From the NCBI RefSeq assembly GCF_019443745.1, contig NZ_CP050948.1, positions 4,468,001-4,532,000 on the forward strand: a stretch of 64,000 nt of DNA, written 5' to 3'. Shown here piece by piece: positions 53,936-63,332 of this stretch. Positions within the stretch are counted from its first letter, which is position 1, and each line of letters starts with the position of its first letter. The stretch is from Iamia sp. SCSIO 61187 (GTDB lineage Bacteria; Actinomycetota; Acidimicrobiia; Acidimicrobiales; Iamiaceae). A program made the position numbers and the translations under genes. Under the pieces are notes generated by a model. It did no database searches. It had not been told where the DNA came from and saw nothing but the letters and a program-made list of their open reading frames with translations.

Positions 53936-55480
53936 CTAGTTCCCGATGGCCGTCAGCGACTGCACGACGGCGCCGTCGGTGACCTTGAAGAGCAGGTTCG
54001 GGTACACGCCGAGCACGACGATGAGCACGATCATCGGGGCCCAGGCGATGTAGTCCGTCAGGTGCATGTCGTGGACGTGCTCCTCGGCGAACTCCTCCTT
54101 GGGCGTCCCGAAGGCGACCCGCTGGAGCAGCCAGAGCAGGTAGCCGGCGGCGAGGACCGTGCCGATGGCGGCGATGACCATGTAGACCCGGAACAGCTCC
54201 TCGGACGAGCCGCCGCCCGGGTTGTAGGCCGAGAGGATCGCCGGGAACTCGCCCCAGAACCCGGCCAGGCCGGGCAGTCCCAGCGACGCCATGACGCTGA
54301 AGCCGAGGAGCCAGCCCATCCGCGGGGCCTGGAGGAGGAGCCCGCCGAGCCGCTTGATCTCGAGCGTGTGGTAGCGCTCCTTCACCGAGCCGGCGATGAA
54401 GAAGAGCATCCCGGTGATCAGGCCGTGGGCGACCATGCCGAAGATGGCGGCGTTGATGCCGAAGTCCGTGAGGGTCGAGATGCCGAGCATCACGTAGCCC
54501 ATGTGGGCCACCGAGGAGAAGGCGATGAGCCGCTTCATGTCGGTCTGGGCCAGGCACCCGAGGGCGCCGTAGATGATCCCGATCACCGCGAGCCCGCCGA
54601 TCCACGGGGCCCAGTCCTGGGCCGCCTCGGGCAGGATCGGGATGGCGATGCGGATGAAGCCGTAGGTGCCGAGCTTCAGGAGCACGGCGGCCAGGAGCAC
54701 CGAGCCCTGGGTCGGTGCCTGGGTGTGGGCGTCGGGCAGCCAGGTGTGGAACGGGAACATCGGCACCTTGATGCCGAAGCCCATGAACATGCCGCCGAAG
54801 ATGAGCACGGCGGTGGTCGACGCCAGGCCGGCCCCTCCCCACTCGGTGAGGGCCCGCATGTCGAAGGTGTTCAGGGCGTCGCCCTGGGCGTCGGTGGCCA
54901 GGAAGTAGAGCGAGAGGAACGCCACCAGCATCAGGGCCGAGCCGAACAGCGTGTACAGGAAGAACTTGATCGAGGCGTACTGGCGGTCCTCGCCGCCCCA
55001 GACACCGATCATGAAGTACATCGGGAGCAGGACGACCTCGAAGAAGACGAAGAAGAGGATGAGGTCCTGGGCGATGAAGCTGCCCACCATCCCGGTCTCG
55101 AGGATCAGGATCAGGGCCAGGAAGGCCTTGGGGTTGTGGGGCGCAGGGAAGTGGTTCCAGGAGTAGATGATCACCAGCGGGACGATGAACACCGTCAGCA
55201 GCAGCAGCGGTAGCGCCATGCCGTCGACGCCGACGATGAACCGGCTGCTGATGACGTCGATCCAGGGGTGGTCCACGACGTACTGGAGCGACTTGGTGTC
55301 GTCGTAGTCGAAGGAGGCGGCCACCGCGACCCCGACCGCGAACACGGCCAGGCTGGTGGCGAGGGCCACCACCTTGATCAAGGTCTCCTCGGCCTTGGGG
55401 ATGGCCATCACCACCAGCGCTCCCACGAGGGGGAGGAAGGCGGCGAGGCTGAGCCCCCAACCGTCGAGCAGGTCTTCCAC
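53936..55480 (-). CDS. nuoM: NADH-quinone oxidoreductase subunit M
   Basis: 514 residues. FFVFFEVVLLPMYFMIGVWG with the key glutamate, KVPMFPFHTWLPDAHTQAPT, and GSVLLAAVLLKLGTYGFIRI are the normal NuoM blocks. Proton-pumping membrane subunit. GTG start with AGGAGA four bases upstream. Confidence 0.97.
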   Translation of the reverse strand: MEDLLDGWGLSLAAFLPLVGALVVMAIPKAEETLIKVVALATSLAVFAVGVAVAASFDYDDTKSLQYVVDHPWIDVISSRFIVGVDGMALPLLLLTVFIVPLVIIYSWNHFPAPHNPKAFLALILILETGMVGSFIAQDLILFFVFFEVVLLPMYFMIGVWGGEDRQYASIKFFLYTLFGSALMLVAFLSLYFLATDAQGDALNTFDMRALTEWGGAGLASTTAVLIFGGMFMGFGIKVPMFPFHTWLPDAHTQAPTQGSVLLAAVLLKLGTYGFIRIAIPILPEAAQDWAPWIGGLAVIGIIYGALGCLAQTDMKRLIAFSSVAHMGYVMLGISTLTDFGINAAIFGMVAHGLITGMLFFIAGSVKERYHTLEIKRLGGLLLQAPRMGWLLGFSVMASLGLPGLAGFWGEFPAILSAYNPGGGSSEELFRVYMVIAAIGTVLAAGYLLWLLQRVAFGTPKEEFAEEHVHDMHLTDYIAWAPMIVLIVVLGVYPNLLFKVTDGAVVQSLTAIGN

Positions 55481-55493
55481 GATGTCTCCTCTG

Positions 55494-57770
55494 TCAGCTC
55501 GTGCTGGCGATGACGACGAACACGGCGGCCAGGACGGTGGCCGCGCCGAACAGGTAGGCGCCGTAGGTCTGGACCTTGCCGGTCTGTCCCTTGCGGAGCA
55601 GCTGGCCCGTGCCCTCGGCGCCGGCGCCCGATCCCTTGACGAACAGGTCGATGCCGCCCTGGTCGACGTTCTTGTAGATCCAGCGGCCGGCGGCGGTGGC
55701 GGACGTCCCGACCACGTTGACGACGCCGTCGATGATGTTCTGGTTCACCCAGTTGGCGCCCCGGGCGATCGGGCCCTTGACGCCCCCGGCGATGGCGCCG
55801 GTGTAGAGGGCGTCGAGGTAGTACTTCTGCTCGAGCAGGCGGTAGCCGGCGCGCGCCGCCTTGTTGCGCTGCGTGATCCCGTGCGGCCCGGCGCCCTTCC
55901 AGTACCAGAGGTAGACGAGGCCGGCGGCGAGCAGGGCGAGCAGCGTGGAGGTCAGGGCGATCTGCAGGGAGAACTCTGGGTGCTCGAGGACGTCGCCGAC
56001 GGTCTGGTCCGCGTACGGGAACCAGGCCACCCGTGGCTCGACGTAGTGCTCGAACCGGAGCGTGACGCCTTCGGGCAGGCCCGAGAACAGACCTGTGTCG
56101 GGGATGTTGGCGAAGCCGGCGACGATGGCGAGGCCGGCGAGGATCACCAGCGGGATGACGATGCGAGGCCCCGACTCGTGCGGCGTGTGCTCCTTCGCTG
56201 CACCCCGGGGCTCGCCGAAGAAGCAGTAGTAGATGGCCCGGGTCATGTAGGCCGCCGTGCACATGGCGCCCAGGGTGCCGACCACCAGCATCAGCTGGTA
56301 ACCCCCCTTGCCCCCGAGCTGCCCGGCACCGGCGAGGATCTCGTCCTTCGACCAGAAGCCGGCCAGCGGGAACAGCCCGGCCAGCGCGGCGGTGCCGATC
56401 ACGAACGTCCTGAACGTCCACGGCATGTGCTTGCGCAGCCCGCCGTAGTCCTTCTTCATGTCGAAGCTGTGGTGGTTGGCGTGGCTCATCGAGCCTGCGC
56501 CGAGGAAGAGGCACGCCTTGAACATGGCATGGGTGAAGAGGTGGAAGATCGCCGCCGTCCAGGCGCCGACGCCCAGGGCCATCACCATGAAGCCGAGCTG
56601 GGAGACGGTGGAGTAGGCCAGCACCTTCTTGATGTCGCTCTGGACGAACGCCAGCAGCGCCCCGAGGAACAAGGTGATGGTGCCCACCACGGCCAGCGCG
56701 TTGATGTTGGCCGAGCCGATCGAGAGGCCGTGCCAGAACACCGGGTACAGGCGGGCGACCATGTAGATGCCGGCCACGACCATGGTGGCAGCGTGGATGA
56801 GCGCCGACACCGGTGTGGGGCCGGCCATGGCGTCGGGCAGCCAGGTGTGGAGGATGAACTGGCCCGACTTCGACATCACCGCGGCGATGAGGCAGAGCGA
56901 GGCGACCAGCAGCACGAGGTGGTCGATCTGGCCCGTGTTGGCCATGGTGGTGATGCGGAGGATGTCGAAGCTGCCGATCAGGCCCCGGGAGCTGTCGCCC
57001 GCGGCGAAGTACAGGATGATCATCCCCACCAGCAGGCCGACGTCGCCGACCCGGTTGGTGAGGAAGGCCTTGAGGGCGGCGTCGGAGTTGGGCTTCTCCT
57101 CCCACCAGTGCCCGATCAGCGCGAACGAGCAGAGGCCGACCAGCTCCCACCCCACGATCATCTGCAGGACGTTCTGGCTGAGCACGAACATCAGCATCGA
57201 GGCGGTGAACAGGCTGAGGAAGGCGTAGTAGTGGGTGAAGCGGCGGTCGCCGGCGACGTAGTCGCTCGAGTACACGTGGACCAGCCCCGACACGAGGGTG
57301 ACGACCAGCAGCATCAGCACGCTGAGCCCGTCGACCAGCGTGCCGACCTTGATGTCGAAGCCGCCGGTCTGCAGCCAGCTGATCTTCCGGACGACGGGCG
57401 GGTACTCGTGAGACTCCTCTTCCGCCGCACCCTCCTCGGCCGCACCCTCCTCGGTCGCGCCCCCCTCGGCCGCGCCCTCCTCGGTCGCGCCGGCCTCCTC
57501 ACCGTGACCGGTCGGCTCCTCGGCCGTGGTCAGGGCGTAGGCGATCTCGTCATCGGGGTCGACGGCCTCCTCGGTCGCGTGCTCGGCCTCGGGCGGGTGG
57601 TTGACCCGCTGGACCCAGCCCACGCCGGTGGCGATGGCGAGGACGAAGCAGATGGAGATGGCGGCGATGCCGATCTCGGCCCCGCCCCGGGGCAGGCGCT
57701 TGCCCACGGCCAAGATGGCCACGAACGACACCGCCATGATCAGCGGGATGATGAAGGCGTGGGTCAGCAT
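55494..57770 (-). CDS. nuoL: NADH-quinone oxidoreductase subunit L, with acidic insert
   Basis: 758 residues, about 100 more than usual. The antiporter core is normal (GWELVGLCSFALIGHWWEEK, KSGQFILHTWLPDAMAGPTP, VSALIHAATMVVAGIYMVAR, long lateral helix at the end). The extra length is an acidic insert at about residues 60-122, between the second and third helix. It consists of repeated G-A-[TA]-E-E units (GATEEGAAEGGATEEGAAEE), made by a degenerate 15-bp repeat in the DNA at about 57415-57490. Its role is unknown. Confidence 0.95.
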   Translation of the reverse strand: MLTHAFIIPLIMAVSFVAILAVGKRLPRGGAEIGIAAISICFVLAIATGVGWVQRVNHPPEAEHATEEAVDPDDEIAYALTTAEEPTGHGEEAGATEEGAAEGGATEEGAAEEGAAEEESHEYPPVVRKISWLQTGGFDIKVGTLVDGLSVLMLLVVTLVSGLVHVYSSDYVAGDRRFTHYYAFLSLFTASMLMFVLSQNVLQMIVGWELVGLCSFALIGHWWEEKPNSDAALKAFLTNRVGDVGLLVGMIILYFAAGDSSRGLIGSFDILRITTMANTGQIDHLVLLVASLCLIAAVMSKSGQFILHTWLPDAMAGPTPVSALIHAATMVVAGIYMVARLYPVFWHGLSIGSANINALAVVGTITLFLGALLAFVQSDIKKVLAYSTVSQLGFMVMALGVGAWTAAIFHLFTHAMFKACLFLGAGSMSHANHHSFDMKKDYGGLRKHMPWTFRTFVIGTAALAGLFPLAGFWSKDEILAGAGQLGGKGGYQLMLVVGTLGAMCTAAYMTRAIYYCFFGEPRGAAKEHTPHESGPRIVIPLVILAGLAIVAGFANIPDTGLFSGLPEGVTLRFEHYVEPRVAWFPYADQTVGDVLEHPEFSLQIALTSTLLALLAAGLVYLWYWKGAGPHGITQRNKAARAGYRLLEQKYYLDALYTGAIAGGVKGPIARGANWVNQNIIDGVVNVVGTSATAAGRWIYKNVDQGGIDLFVKGSGAGAEGTGQLLRKGQTGKVQTYGAYLFGAATVLAAVFVVIASTS

Positions 57771-57780
57771 GAGATCTCCA

Positions 57781-58080
57781 TCACCCGCGCATCAGGTCGA
57801 GCTCGTCGAGGTCGACGCTGCGACGGTTGCGGTAGATGGCCAGGACGATGGCCAGACCGACGCCGACCTCGGCGGCGGCGACGGCGATCACGAACAGGGC
57901 GAACACCTGGCCCGACAGGTCGCCGTGCATGGCCGAGAAGGCGATGAGGTTGATGTTCACGGCGTTGAGGATCAGCTCGATCGACATGAGGACGGCGACG
58001 CCGTTGCGGCGGGCGATCACGCCGTAGACGCCGATGGCGAACAGGGCTGCGCCGAGCAGGAGGAACTGGTTGAGCAGCAC
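57781..58080 (-). CDS. nuoK: NADH-quinone oxidoreductase subunit K
   Basis: 99 residues, three helices. The two buried glutamates of the E-channel are in [18 protein letters not shown] and [20 protein letters not shown] start two bases after the nuoJ stop. Too short to be seen as anything else. Confidence 0.96.
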   Translation of the reverse strand: MLLNQFLLLGAALFAIGVYGVIARRNGVAVLMSIELILNAVNINLIAFSAMHGDLSGQVFALFVIAVAAAEVGVGLAIVLAIYRNRRSVDLDELDLMRG

Positions 58081-58082
58081 GG

Positions 58083-58703
58083 TCAGTCCTTCCGGGCGAT
58101 CACGATGGCGCCCACGAGGGCGGCGGTGAGCAGGACCGAGATGATCTCGAACTGGACCAGGTACCGGGAGAAGATGCTGTCCGACACGGCCTGGGTGTTC
58201 GACAGGCGGGCGTCGGGGTCGACGACGGCCACGTCCCCGTCGTCGGTGGTCTCGAGGGCGGCGGCCGTGGGGTAGCCCATCTGGCGGTCCTCGAGGACCT
58301 TGGCGTCCTCGAAGGTGTCGACCAGGCTGAACGAGAGCAGGCCGAAGAGGACGACGGCGACGAAGGCGCCGCCGAACCACGACCGGCGGGTGAGGTCGGC
58401 CTCCTGGCCCAGCTTGGCCCGGGTCAGCATCACGCCGAACAGGAACAGGACGACGACGGCGCCGATGTAGACCATCACCTGGGTGACGGCCACGAACTCG
58501 GCGGCCAGGAGGATGTACTGGGCGGCGGCGCCGGCGAGGACCAGGACCAGCCACATGGCGGCGTGGACGACGTTCCGGGTGGTGACGACGCGGATCGCGC
58601 CGAACACCATCATGACGGCGATGAGCCCGAAGGCGACCGTCTGGCTGACGTTGATCGGGTCGTCGACGCCCGGGAGCGCCATCGTCGAGGCGAGCAGGCT
58701 CAC
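58083..58703 (-). CDS. nuoJ: NADH-quinone oxidoreductase subunit J
   Basis: 206 residues. Core segments: [40 protein letters not shown]. Four or five helices, with a polar loop at 125-165. Its GTG overlaps the nuoI stop (GTGA). Part of the E-channel next to the quinone site. Confidence 0.95.
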   Translation of the reverse strand: MSLLASTMALPGVDDPINVSQTVAFGLIAVMMVFGAIRVVTTRNVVHAAMWLVLVLAGAAAQYILLAAEFVAVTQVMVYIGAVVVLFLFGVMLTRAKLGQEADLTRRSWFGGAFVAVVLFGLLSFSLVDTFEDAKVLEDRQMGYPTAAALETTDDGDVAVVDPDARLSNTQAVSDSIFSRYLVQFEIISVLLTAALVGAIVIARKD

Positions 58704-59257
58704 GTCGGCGGGACCTTCTTGACCTTCATCTCGGACCCGGCCTCGTAGGCCTCGAAGGCCGGGACCGTCTCCATCCACTCGCCCAGGCGGGTCTTGTCGT
58801 GGAGCAGGTCGGCGATGCGGGGCTCGGAGTACTCGTACTCGGGCGTCCAGAAGAGGGCCTCGAAGGGGCAGACCTCGACGCAGATGCCGCAGTACATGCA
58901 GAGCGAGTAGTCGATGTCGAAGCGGTCGAGGGCGTTGACCTGGCGGGGCTTGCCGCCGGGGCGGCGCGGCGGCGCCTTCTCCTTGTGGCCCTCGATGTAG
59001 ATGCACCAGTCGGGGCAGCTGCGGGCGCAGAGCATGCAGGCGGTGCAGTTGCCCTCGTGGAGGGCGATGACGCCCCGGGCCCGGGGCGCCGGGTCTTCCT
59101 TCTCGCGCGGGTACTGCACCGTGACCGAGCCGGCGGTGGGCGCGGGGATCAGCTTCTTCATGCCCTTGTGCGGGAACATGGTCCGCATGAGCTCGGTCAT
59201 GGTGACCTTGAGCCCGATCAGCATGCCGGGGAGCTTGGGACCCTTGGGTCGGGGCAT
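58700..59257 (-). CDS. nuoI: NADH-quinone oxidoreductase subunit I
   Basis: 185 residues. Two 4Fe-4S motifs: [12 protein letters not shown] and [12 protein letters not shown] (clusters N6a and N6b), which hand electrons to NuoB. The ATG shares one base with the nuoH stop (TGATG). In this operon, without NuoEFG, NuoI would be the electron entry point. Confidence 0.97.
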   Translation of the reverse strand: MPRPKGPKLPGMLIGLKVTMTELMRTMFPHKGMKKLIPAPTAGSVTVQYPREKEDPAPRARGVIALHEGNCTACMLCARSCPDWCIYIEGHKEKAPPRRPGGKPRQVNALDRFDIDYSLCMYCGICVEVCPFEALFWTPEYEYSEPRIADLLHDKTRLGEWMETVPAFEAYEAGSEMKVKKVPPT

Positions 59258-60294
59258 CAGAACACCACCTTCAGCACCATGGTGGCGAAGATGTTCACCA
59301 GGGCGATGGGGATGAGGACCGTCCAGGCGAAGCTCTGGAGCTGGTCCTCGCGGAAACGGGGGTAGGTGAACCGGGCCCAGAAGATCAGGAAGCCGACGAC
59401 CATCATCTTCCCCAGCACCACCAGGGGTCCGACGATGTTCATGTAGTTGGCGTCCATGTCCAGCCCGGGCAGGTAGTACCCGCCGAGGAACAAGGTGGAG
59501 GCGATGATCGCGAAGGCGCCGGCCGAGGCGAACTCGCCGATGAAGAACAGCAGGAAGCGCAGCCCCGAGTACTCGGTCATGTAGCCGGTGACGAGCTCGG
59601 ACTCGGCGACGGGCATGTCGAACGGGGGCTGGGTGAGCTCGGCCTGGGTGGCCACCATGAAGATGGCGAACCCGACGAGCTGGGTGAGGATGAACGGGTT
59701 CCCGAGCGCCCCGAAGCCGAAGATCTCCCCCTCGGCCTGGGCTCGGATGATGTCGAACATGTTGAGGCTGCCGGCCTGGATGCAGACGCCGATGACGGCG
59801 AGCACCATGGGCAGCTCGTAGGCGATCAGCTGGCCGGCGGCGCGCAGGCCACCCATCAGCGAGTACTTGTTGGCCGAGGCCCAGCCGGCCACGAGGACAC
59901 CGATGATCGAGATCGACGACACGGCGAGGATGTAGAAGATCCCGGTGTCGAGGTCGGCGAAGAAGGCGTCGGGCCCGAACGGGATGGCCACGTACACCAG
60001 CAGCACCGACGCCACCACGATGTAGGGGGCGATGAAGAACAGCTTGCGGTCGGCCTTGGCCGGGACGATGTCCTCCTTCTGGAGGAACTTGCCGACCTCG
60101 GCGAGCAGCTGCAGCGAGCCGTAGGGCCCGGCCTCGTTGGGGCCGAGACGGCTCTGCATGAAGCTCATCATCTTGAACAGGAAGAGGTAGACGAACGTGC
60201 CGGCCGGCAGCAGGACGGCGGCCAGCACGGCCACCGACCGGAGGACCGACTGCTGCCAGTACGACAGCTCCAGGGCCAGGATCGTGCCGCTCAC
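59257..60294 (-). CDS. nuoH: NADH-quinone oxidoreductase subunit H
   Basis: 345 residues, eight helices. Quinone-site blocks SRLGPNEAGPYGSLQLLAEV, GGLRAAGQLIAYELPM and TQAELTQPPFDMPVAESELV are intact. GTG start overlaps the nuoD stop directly (GTGA): nothing lies between nuoD and nuoH, where most operons have nuoE, nuoF and nuoG. Confidence 0.97.
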   Translation of the reverse strand: MSGTILALELSYWQQSVLRSVAVLAAVLLPAGTFVYLFLFKMMSFMQSRLGPNEAGPYGSLQLLAEVGKFLQKEDIVPAKADRKLFFIAPYIVVASVLLVYVAIPFGPDAFFADLDTGIFYILAVSSISIIGVLVAGWASANKYSLMGGLRAAGQLIAYELPMVLAVIGVCIQAGSLNMFDIIRAQAEGEIFGFGALGNPFILTQLVGFAIFMVATQAELTQPPFDMPVAESELVTGYMTEYSGLRFLLFFIGEFASAGAFAIIASTLFLGGYYLPGLDMDANYMNIVGPLVVLGKMMVVGFLIFWARFTYPRFREDQLQSFAWTVLIPIALVNIFATMVLKVVF

Positions 60295-61463
60295 CGGTCG
60301 ATGTCCCCGAGGATGAAGTAGAGCGACGCCAGGATGCTCACGATGTCGGGGACGTAGACGCCGCGGAGGACCCACGGCAGGATCGAGACGTTGTTGAAGC
60401 TGGCCGAGCGGATCTTGAGCCGGAACGGCCCGAGGTCGCCCTTGCTGACCACGTAGTAGCCCATGGCGCCGAGCGGGTTCTCGGTCTGGACGTAGGCCTC
60501 GCCCGCGGGGACCTTGATGATGCGGGGGACCTTGGCCATGATCGGCCCGCTGGGGAGCCCGTCGAGGCACTGGTCGACCATGAGCGACGCCTCGCGGATC
60601 TCCTGGATCCGGATCCACCAGCGGCTGAAGCAGTCGCCGTCGGGGTGGGTGTGCACCGTCCAGTCGAGCTCGGGGTGGACCATCCCGCTGGGGGCGTCCC
60701 GGCGCAGGTCGAAGTCGACGCCGGAGCCGCGCAGGTTGGCGCCCGACAGCCCGTAGCTCATGGCCACGTCGCCGGGGATGACCCCGATGCCCCGGGTGCG
60801 GGCCTGGAAGATCTCGTTCCCCGTGACGAGCTCGTCGATCTCGTCGCAGAAGCCCCGGACCTTCTCCATGGCCAGCTTGGTGTCGGCGATCCAGCCCTTG
60901 GGCAGGTCGTCCTTCAGCCCGCCGATGCGGTCGAAGTTCGGGTGGAAGCGTCCGCCGGTGACGGCCTCGATCTGGTTGAGGACGTACTCGCGGTCGCGGA
61001 AGCCGTAGAACGCCGCCGTCTGGCCGCCGAGCTGGAGGGCGGTGTCGCCGGCGAACAGCACCAGGTTGGCGATGCGGCTCATCTCGAACAGGGCGGTGCG
61101 GATCCACTGGGCCCGGGGCGGGGCCTCGACGTCCATCAGCCGCTCGGCGGCCAGGATGAAGGGCACCTCGTTGGCGAAGCTGCCCAGCCAGTCGATGCGG
61201 TTCACGAGCGTCGTGACCTGGGGGTAGGTCCGGACCTCGGAGAGCTTCTCGTAGCCCCGGTGCATGTAGCCGGCGATGGGCTCGGCCGAGATGACCTGCT
61301 CGGCGTCGAGCTTGGCCACGACGCGCAGCGTCCCGTGGGTGGCGGGGTGCTGGGGGCCGAGGTTGAGGGTCATGCCCTCGGTCTCGATCTCGAAGTTGAT
61401 GCGGGCGTCGGCGGCCTGGGCGGCCACGTAGCGGGCCTGCTCGCGGTCGAGGGCTGCGGTCAC
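60291..61463 (-). CDS. nuoD: NADH-quinone oxidoreductase subunit D
   Basis: 390 residues of the 49-kDa type. NLGPQHPATHGTLRVVAKLD holds the quinone-binding histidine, followed by GYMHRGYEKLSE and LGAMGYYVVSKGDLGPFRLK. GTG start overlaps the nuoC stop (GTGA). Likely target of the NDUFAF7-like methyltransferase downstream of the operon, by analogy. Confidence 0.97.
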   Translation of the reverse strand: MTAALDREQARYVAAQAADARINFEIETEGMTLNLGPQHPATHGTLRVVAKLDAEQVISAEPIAGYMHRGYEKLSEVRTYPQVTTLVNRIDWLGSFANEVPFILAAERLMDVEAPPRAQWIRTALFEMSRIANLVLFAGDTALQLGGQTAAFYGFRDREYVLNQIEAVTGGRFHPNFDRIGGLKDDLPKGWIADTKLAMEKVRGFCDEIDELVTGNEIFQARTRGIGVIPGDVAMSYGLSGANLRGSGVDFDLRRDAPSGMVHPELDWTVHTHPDGDCFSRWWIRIQEIREASLMVDQCLDGLPSGPIMAKVPRIIKVPAGEAYVQTENPLGAMGYYVVSKGDLGPFRLKIRSASFNNVSILPWVLRGVYVPDIVSILASLYFILGDIDR

Positions 61464-62173
61464 TCGGCACCTCCCTCGGTGGTCTCGGCGGGGGCGTCGC
61501 CGTCGGCGGCCCCCTCGTCTTCGGCCGGCATGGGCTCGACGTCGATGATCCCGGGCCACGGCTTGACGATGCGGGCGATCAGGGGGAAGTCCTTGCGGAG
61601 CGGGTTCCCCTCGAAGTCGCCCGGCAGGTAGATGTGCCGGAGGCCGGGGTGGCCGTCGAAGGTGATGCCGAACATCTCCCACGTCTCCCGCTCGTGCCAG
61701 TCGGCGCCGTCGTAGACGGGCACCCAGCTCGGCACGGTGAGGTCCTCGGGCACGTCAGCCTTGAGGATCAGGCCGCTGCCGTCGGAGAGGTCGACGACCC
61801 GGGCGAACACCTGGAAGCGGGTGTCGCCACCGGCGACGCCCGTCACGATGGTGGGGTCGACCTCCTTGGGGGGCGACATGCCGTCGTCCTCGTAGCGGCC
61901 GTAGGGCGAGGGGAGCCAGTCGATGGCCGACAGGAAGTCGAACCAGCGACAGCCCAGGTGGTCGCGAGCGACCTGGCCGGCGGTGCGCCAGGCCTCGGCC
62001 GTGACCCGGACCCACAGGGACCGGCCCACGCCGATCTCGGAGTCGAGGACGGCGTCGCCCAGCTCGGCGACCAGGCGGTCGCGCATCGACTCGAGCACCT
62101 CGTCGCGGACGGTGTCCTCGGCCGGGGCCTCGTCAGGGGCGGGGGTGGTGGAGGTGTCCGTGTCAGGTGACAA
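61460..62173 (-). CDS. nuoC: NADH-quinone oxidoreductase subunit C
   Basis: 237 residues of the 30-kDa type, with acidic disordered ends. The signature is [20 protein letters not shown] followed by RHIYLP and [10 protein letters not shown]. The start is most likely TTG 62173, 11 bases inside nuoB, with AGGGGG about nine bases before it; the first ATG in frame would lose 28 residues. Confidence 0.93.
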   Translation of the reverse strand: MSPDTDTSTTPAPDEAPAEDTVRDEVLESMRDRLVAELGDAVLDSEIGVGRSLWVRVTAEAWRTAGQVARDHLGCRWFDFLSAIDWLPSPYGRYEDDGMSPPKEVDPTIVTGVAGGDTRFQVFARVVDLSDGSGLILKADVPEDLTVPSWVPVYDGADWHERETWEMFGITFDGHPGLRHIYLPGDFEGNPLRKDFPLIARIVKPWPGIIDVEPMPAEDEGAADGDAPAETTEGGAE

Positions 62174-62663
62174 CGATCGGTTCCCCCTTCCAGCGCTCGG
62201 CGGGATCCTCGGTGCGGATCCGCTCCTGCAGGAGGACGATGCCCTCGAGCAGGGCCTCGGGGCGGGGCGGGCAGCCGGGGACGTAGACGTCGACGGGGAT
62301 GATCTGGTCGACGCCCTTGGTGACCGAGTAGCTGTCCCAGTACGGGCCGCCGCAGTTGGCGCAGCTGCCCATCGAGATCACGTACTTGGGGTCGGGCATC
62401 TGCTCGTACAGGCGCCGGACGGCCGGAGCCATCTTGTCGGTGACCGTGCCGGAGATGACGACCAGGTCGGCCTGGCGGGGCGAGGCCGGGAAGGGGATGA
62501 CGCCCAGGCGCATCACGTCGAAGCGGGGGGAGGCGAAGGCCGCACCCATCTCGATGGCGCAGCACGCCAGCCCCCACTGGTACACCCAGAGGGAGTACTT
62601 GCGGGAGATGTTGAGGAGCGCCGTCAGGGGCTTGGGCGACTTGCCGCTCTCGATGAGCCCCAT
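62163..62663 (-). CDS. nuoB: NADH-quinone oxidoreductase subunit B
   Basis: 166 residues. The N2 cluster cysteines are in [23 protein letters not shown] and [15 protein letters not shown]. It reduces quinone from the last iron-sulphur cluster. Normal length. Confidence 0.97.
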   Translation of the reverse strand: MGLIESGKSPKPLTALLNISRKYSLWVYQWGLACCAIEMGAAFASPRFDVMRLGVIPFPASPRQADLVVISGTVTDKMAPAVRRLYEQMPDPKYVISMGSCANCGGPYWDSYSVTKGVDQIIPVDVYVPGCPPRPEALLEGIVLLQERIRTEDPAERWKGEPIVVT

Positions 62664-62688
62664 CAGCGGGCCGACACGATGGTGTGGA

Positions 62689-63054
62689 TCAGATCCATCT
62701 CAAGACCTTCTTGCGCCAGGCGTAGAGCAGGCCGAGGGCCAGCACGCCGATGAAGACCGACATCTCGACGACGCCGAAGGTGCCGTAGGCCTCCAGCCGG
62801 GTGGCCCAGGGGAAGATGAAGACGGCTTCGACGTCGAACATCACGAAGAGGAGGGCGAAGATGTAGTACCGGATCTCGGCCTGGGTCCAGCCCTCGCCGA
62901 CGGGGTCGACGCCGCTCTCGTAGGCGATGAGCTTCTCGGGCCGGGGCCGCTTGGGGCGCAGGAGCGAGCCCAGCCCGAGCACCGCACCCACCAGCCCGAC
63001 CGCGACGCATCCGAAGATGAACACGGTGAGGTAAGAGCGGAGGAATTCCGACAC
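62689..63054 (-). CDS. nuoA: NADH-quinone oxidoreductase subunit A
   Basis: 121 residues with three helices and the conserved [20 protein letters not shown] loop (glycine where many have a cysteine a little further on), then [20 protein letters not shown]. First gene of the operon. GTG 63054 lies seven bases behind TAGATT, so it is probably leaderless; the ORF could be read longer upstream but this would run through the promoter. Confidence 0.95.
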   Translation of the reverse strand: MSEFLRSYLTVFIFGCVAVGLVGAVLGLGSLLRPKRPRPEKLIAYESGVDPVGEGWTQAEIRYYIFALLFVMFDVEAVFIFPWATRLEAYGTFGVVEMSVFIGVLALGLLYAWRKKVLRWI

Positions 63055-63092
63055 GTCCGGGAATCTAGTGAGCCCCTTCACGATGGGCCAAA
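63055..63092 (-). promoter_or_regulatory. nuo operon promoter
   Basis: On the minus strand TAGATT (63067-63062) stands seven bases before GTG 63054; TTGGCC (63092-63087) is a candidate -35, 19-base spacer. Confidence 0.55.
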
Positions 63093-63138
63093 GGGGGGCG
63101 GCCACCCCGGTGGCGGGCCCCGGCGAGCCTCCGCGACC

Positions 63139-63153
63139 GTTCTCCGCCAGAAC
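63139..63153. repeat. truncated palindromic element
   Basis: GTTCTCCGCCAGAAC: the GTTCT/AGAAC ends of the 48-bp family with only five bases between them, two bases before copy 6. Looks like an internally deleted copy. Confidence 0.45.
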
Positions 63154-63155
63154 TG

Positions 63156-63203
63156 GTTTCGGCGCGGTGTGGTCGCGCAGGCGCGATCTCAGCGCGCCGA
63201 AAC
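63156..63203. repeat. 48-bp palindromic element (copy 6)
   Basis: GTTTCGGCGCG and CGCGCCGAAAC, perfect 11-bp arms. Compared with copies 4, 5 and 7, positions 4-7 of the left arm and their partners in the right arm have changed together, so pairing is kept. Confidence 0.88.
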
Positions 63204-63215
63204 CCGCGCTCGGCG

Positions 63216-63263
63216 GTTCTGGCGCGGCGTGGTCGCGTGGGCGCGACCACACCGCGCCAGAAC
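63216..63263. repeat. 48-bp palindromic element (copy 7)
   Basis: Near-perfect over its whole length: outer GTTCTGGCGCGG/CCGCGCCAGAAC and inner GTGGTCGCG/CGCGACCAC with one unpaired position each side and a few loop bases. It ends 70 bases before the DUF559-type gene at 63333. Confidence 0.92.
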
Positions 63264-63332
63264 GGCGGAGGACCCCGCAAGCCACGGGACGGCAGTGGGC
63301 TGGATGTCACACCCTGCCGGGATGATGGGGCG

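Noticed and set aside
52445-55213. Long plus-strand frame opposite nuoN and nuoM
   Set aside because: His/Asp/Gln-rich antisense shadow; nuoN and nuoM are unambiguous.
58700-61463. Hidden nuoE, nuoF or nuoG between nuoD and nuoH
   Set aside because: nuoD and nuoH overlap by GTGA; there is no room and no fragment.
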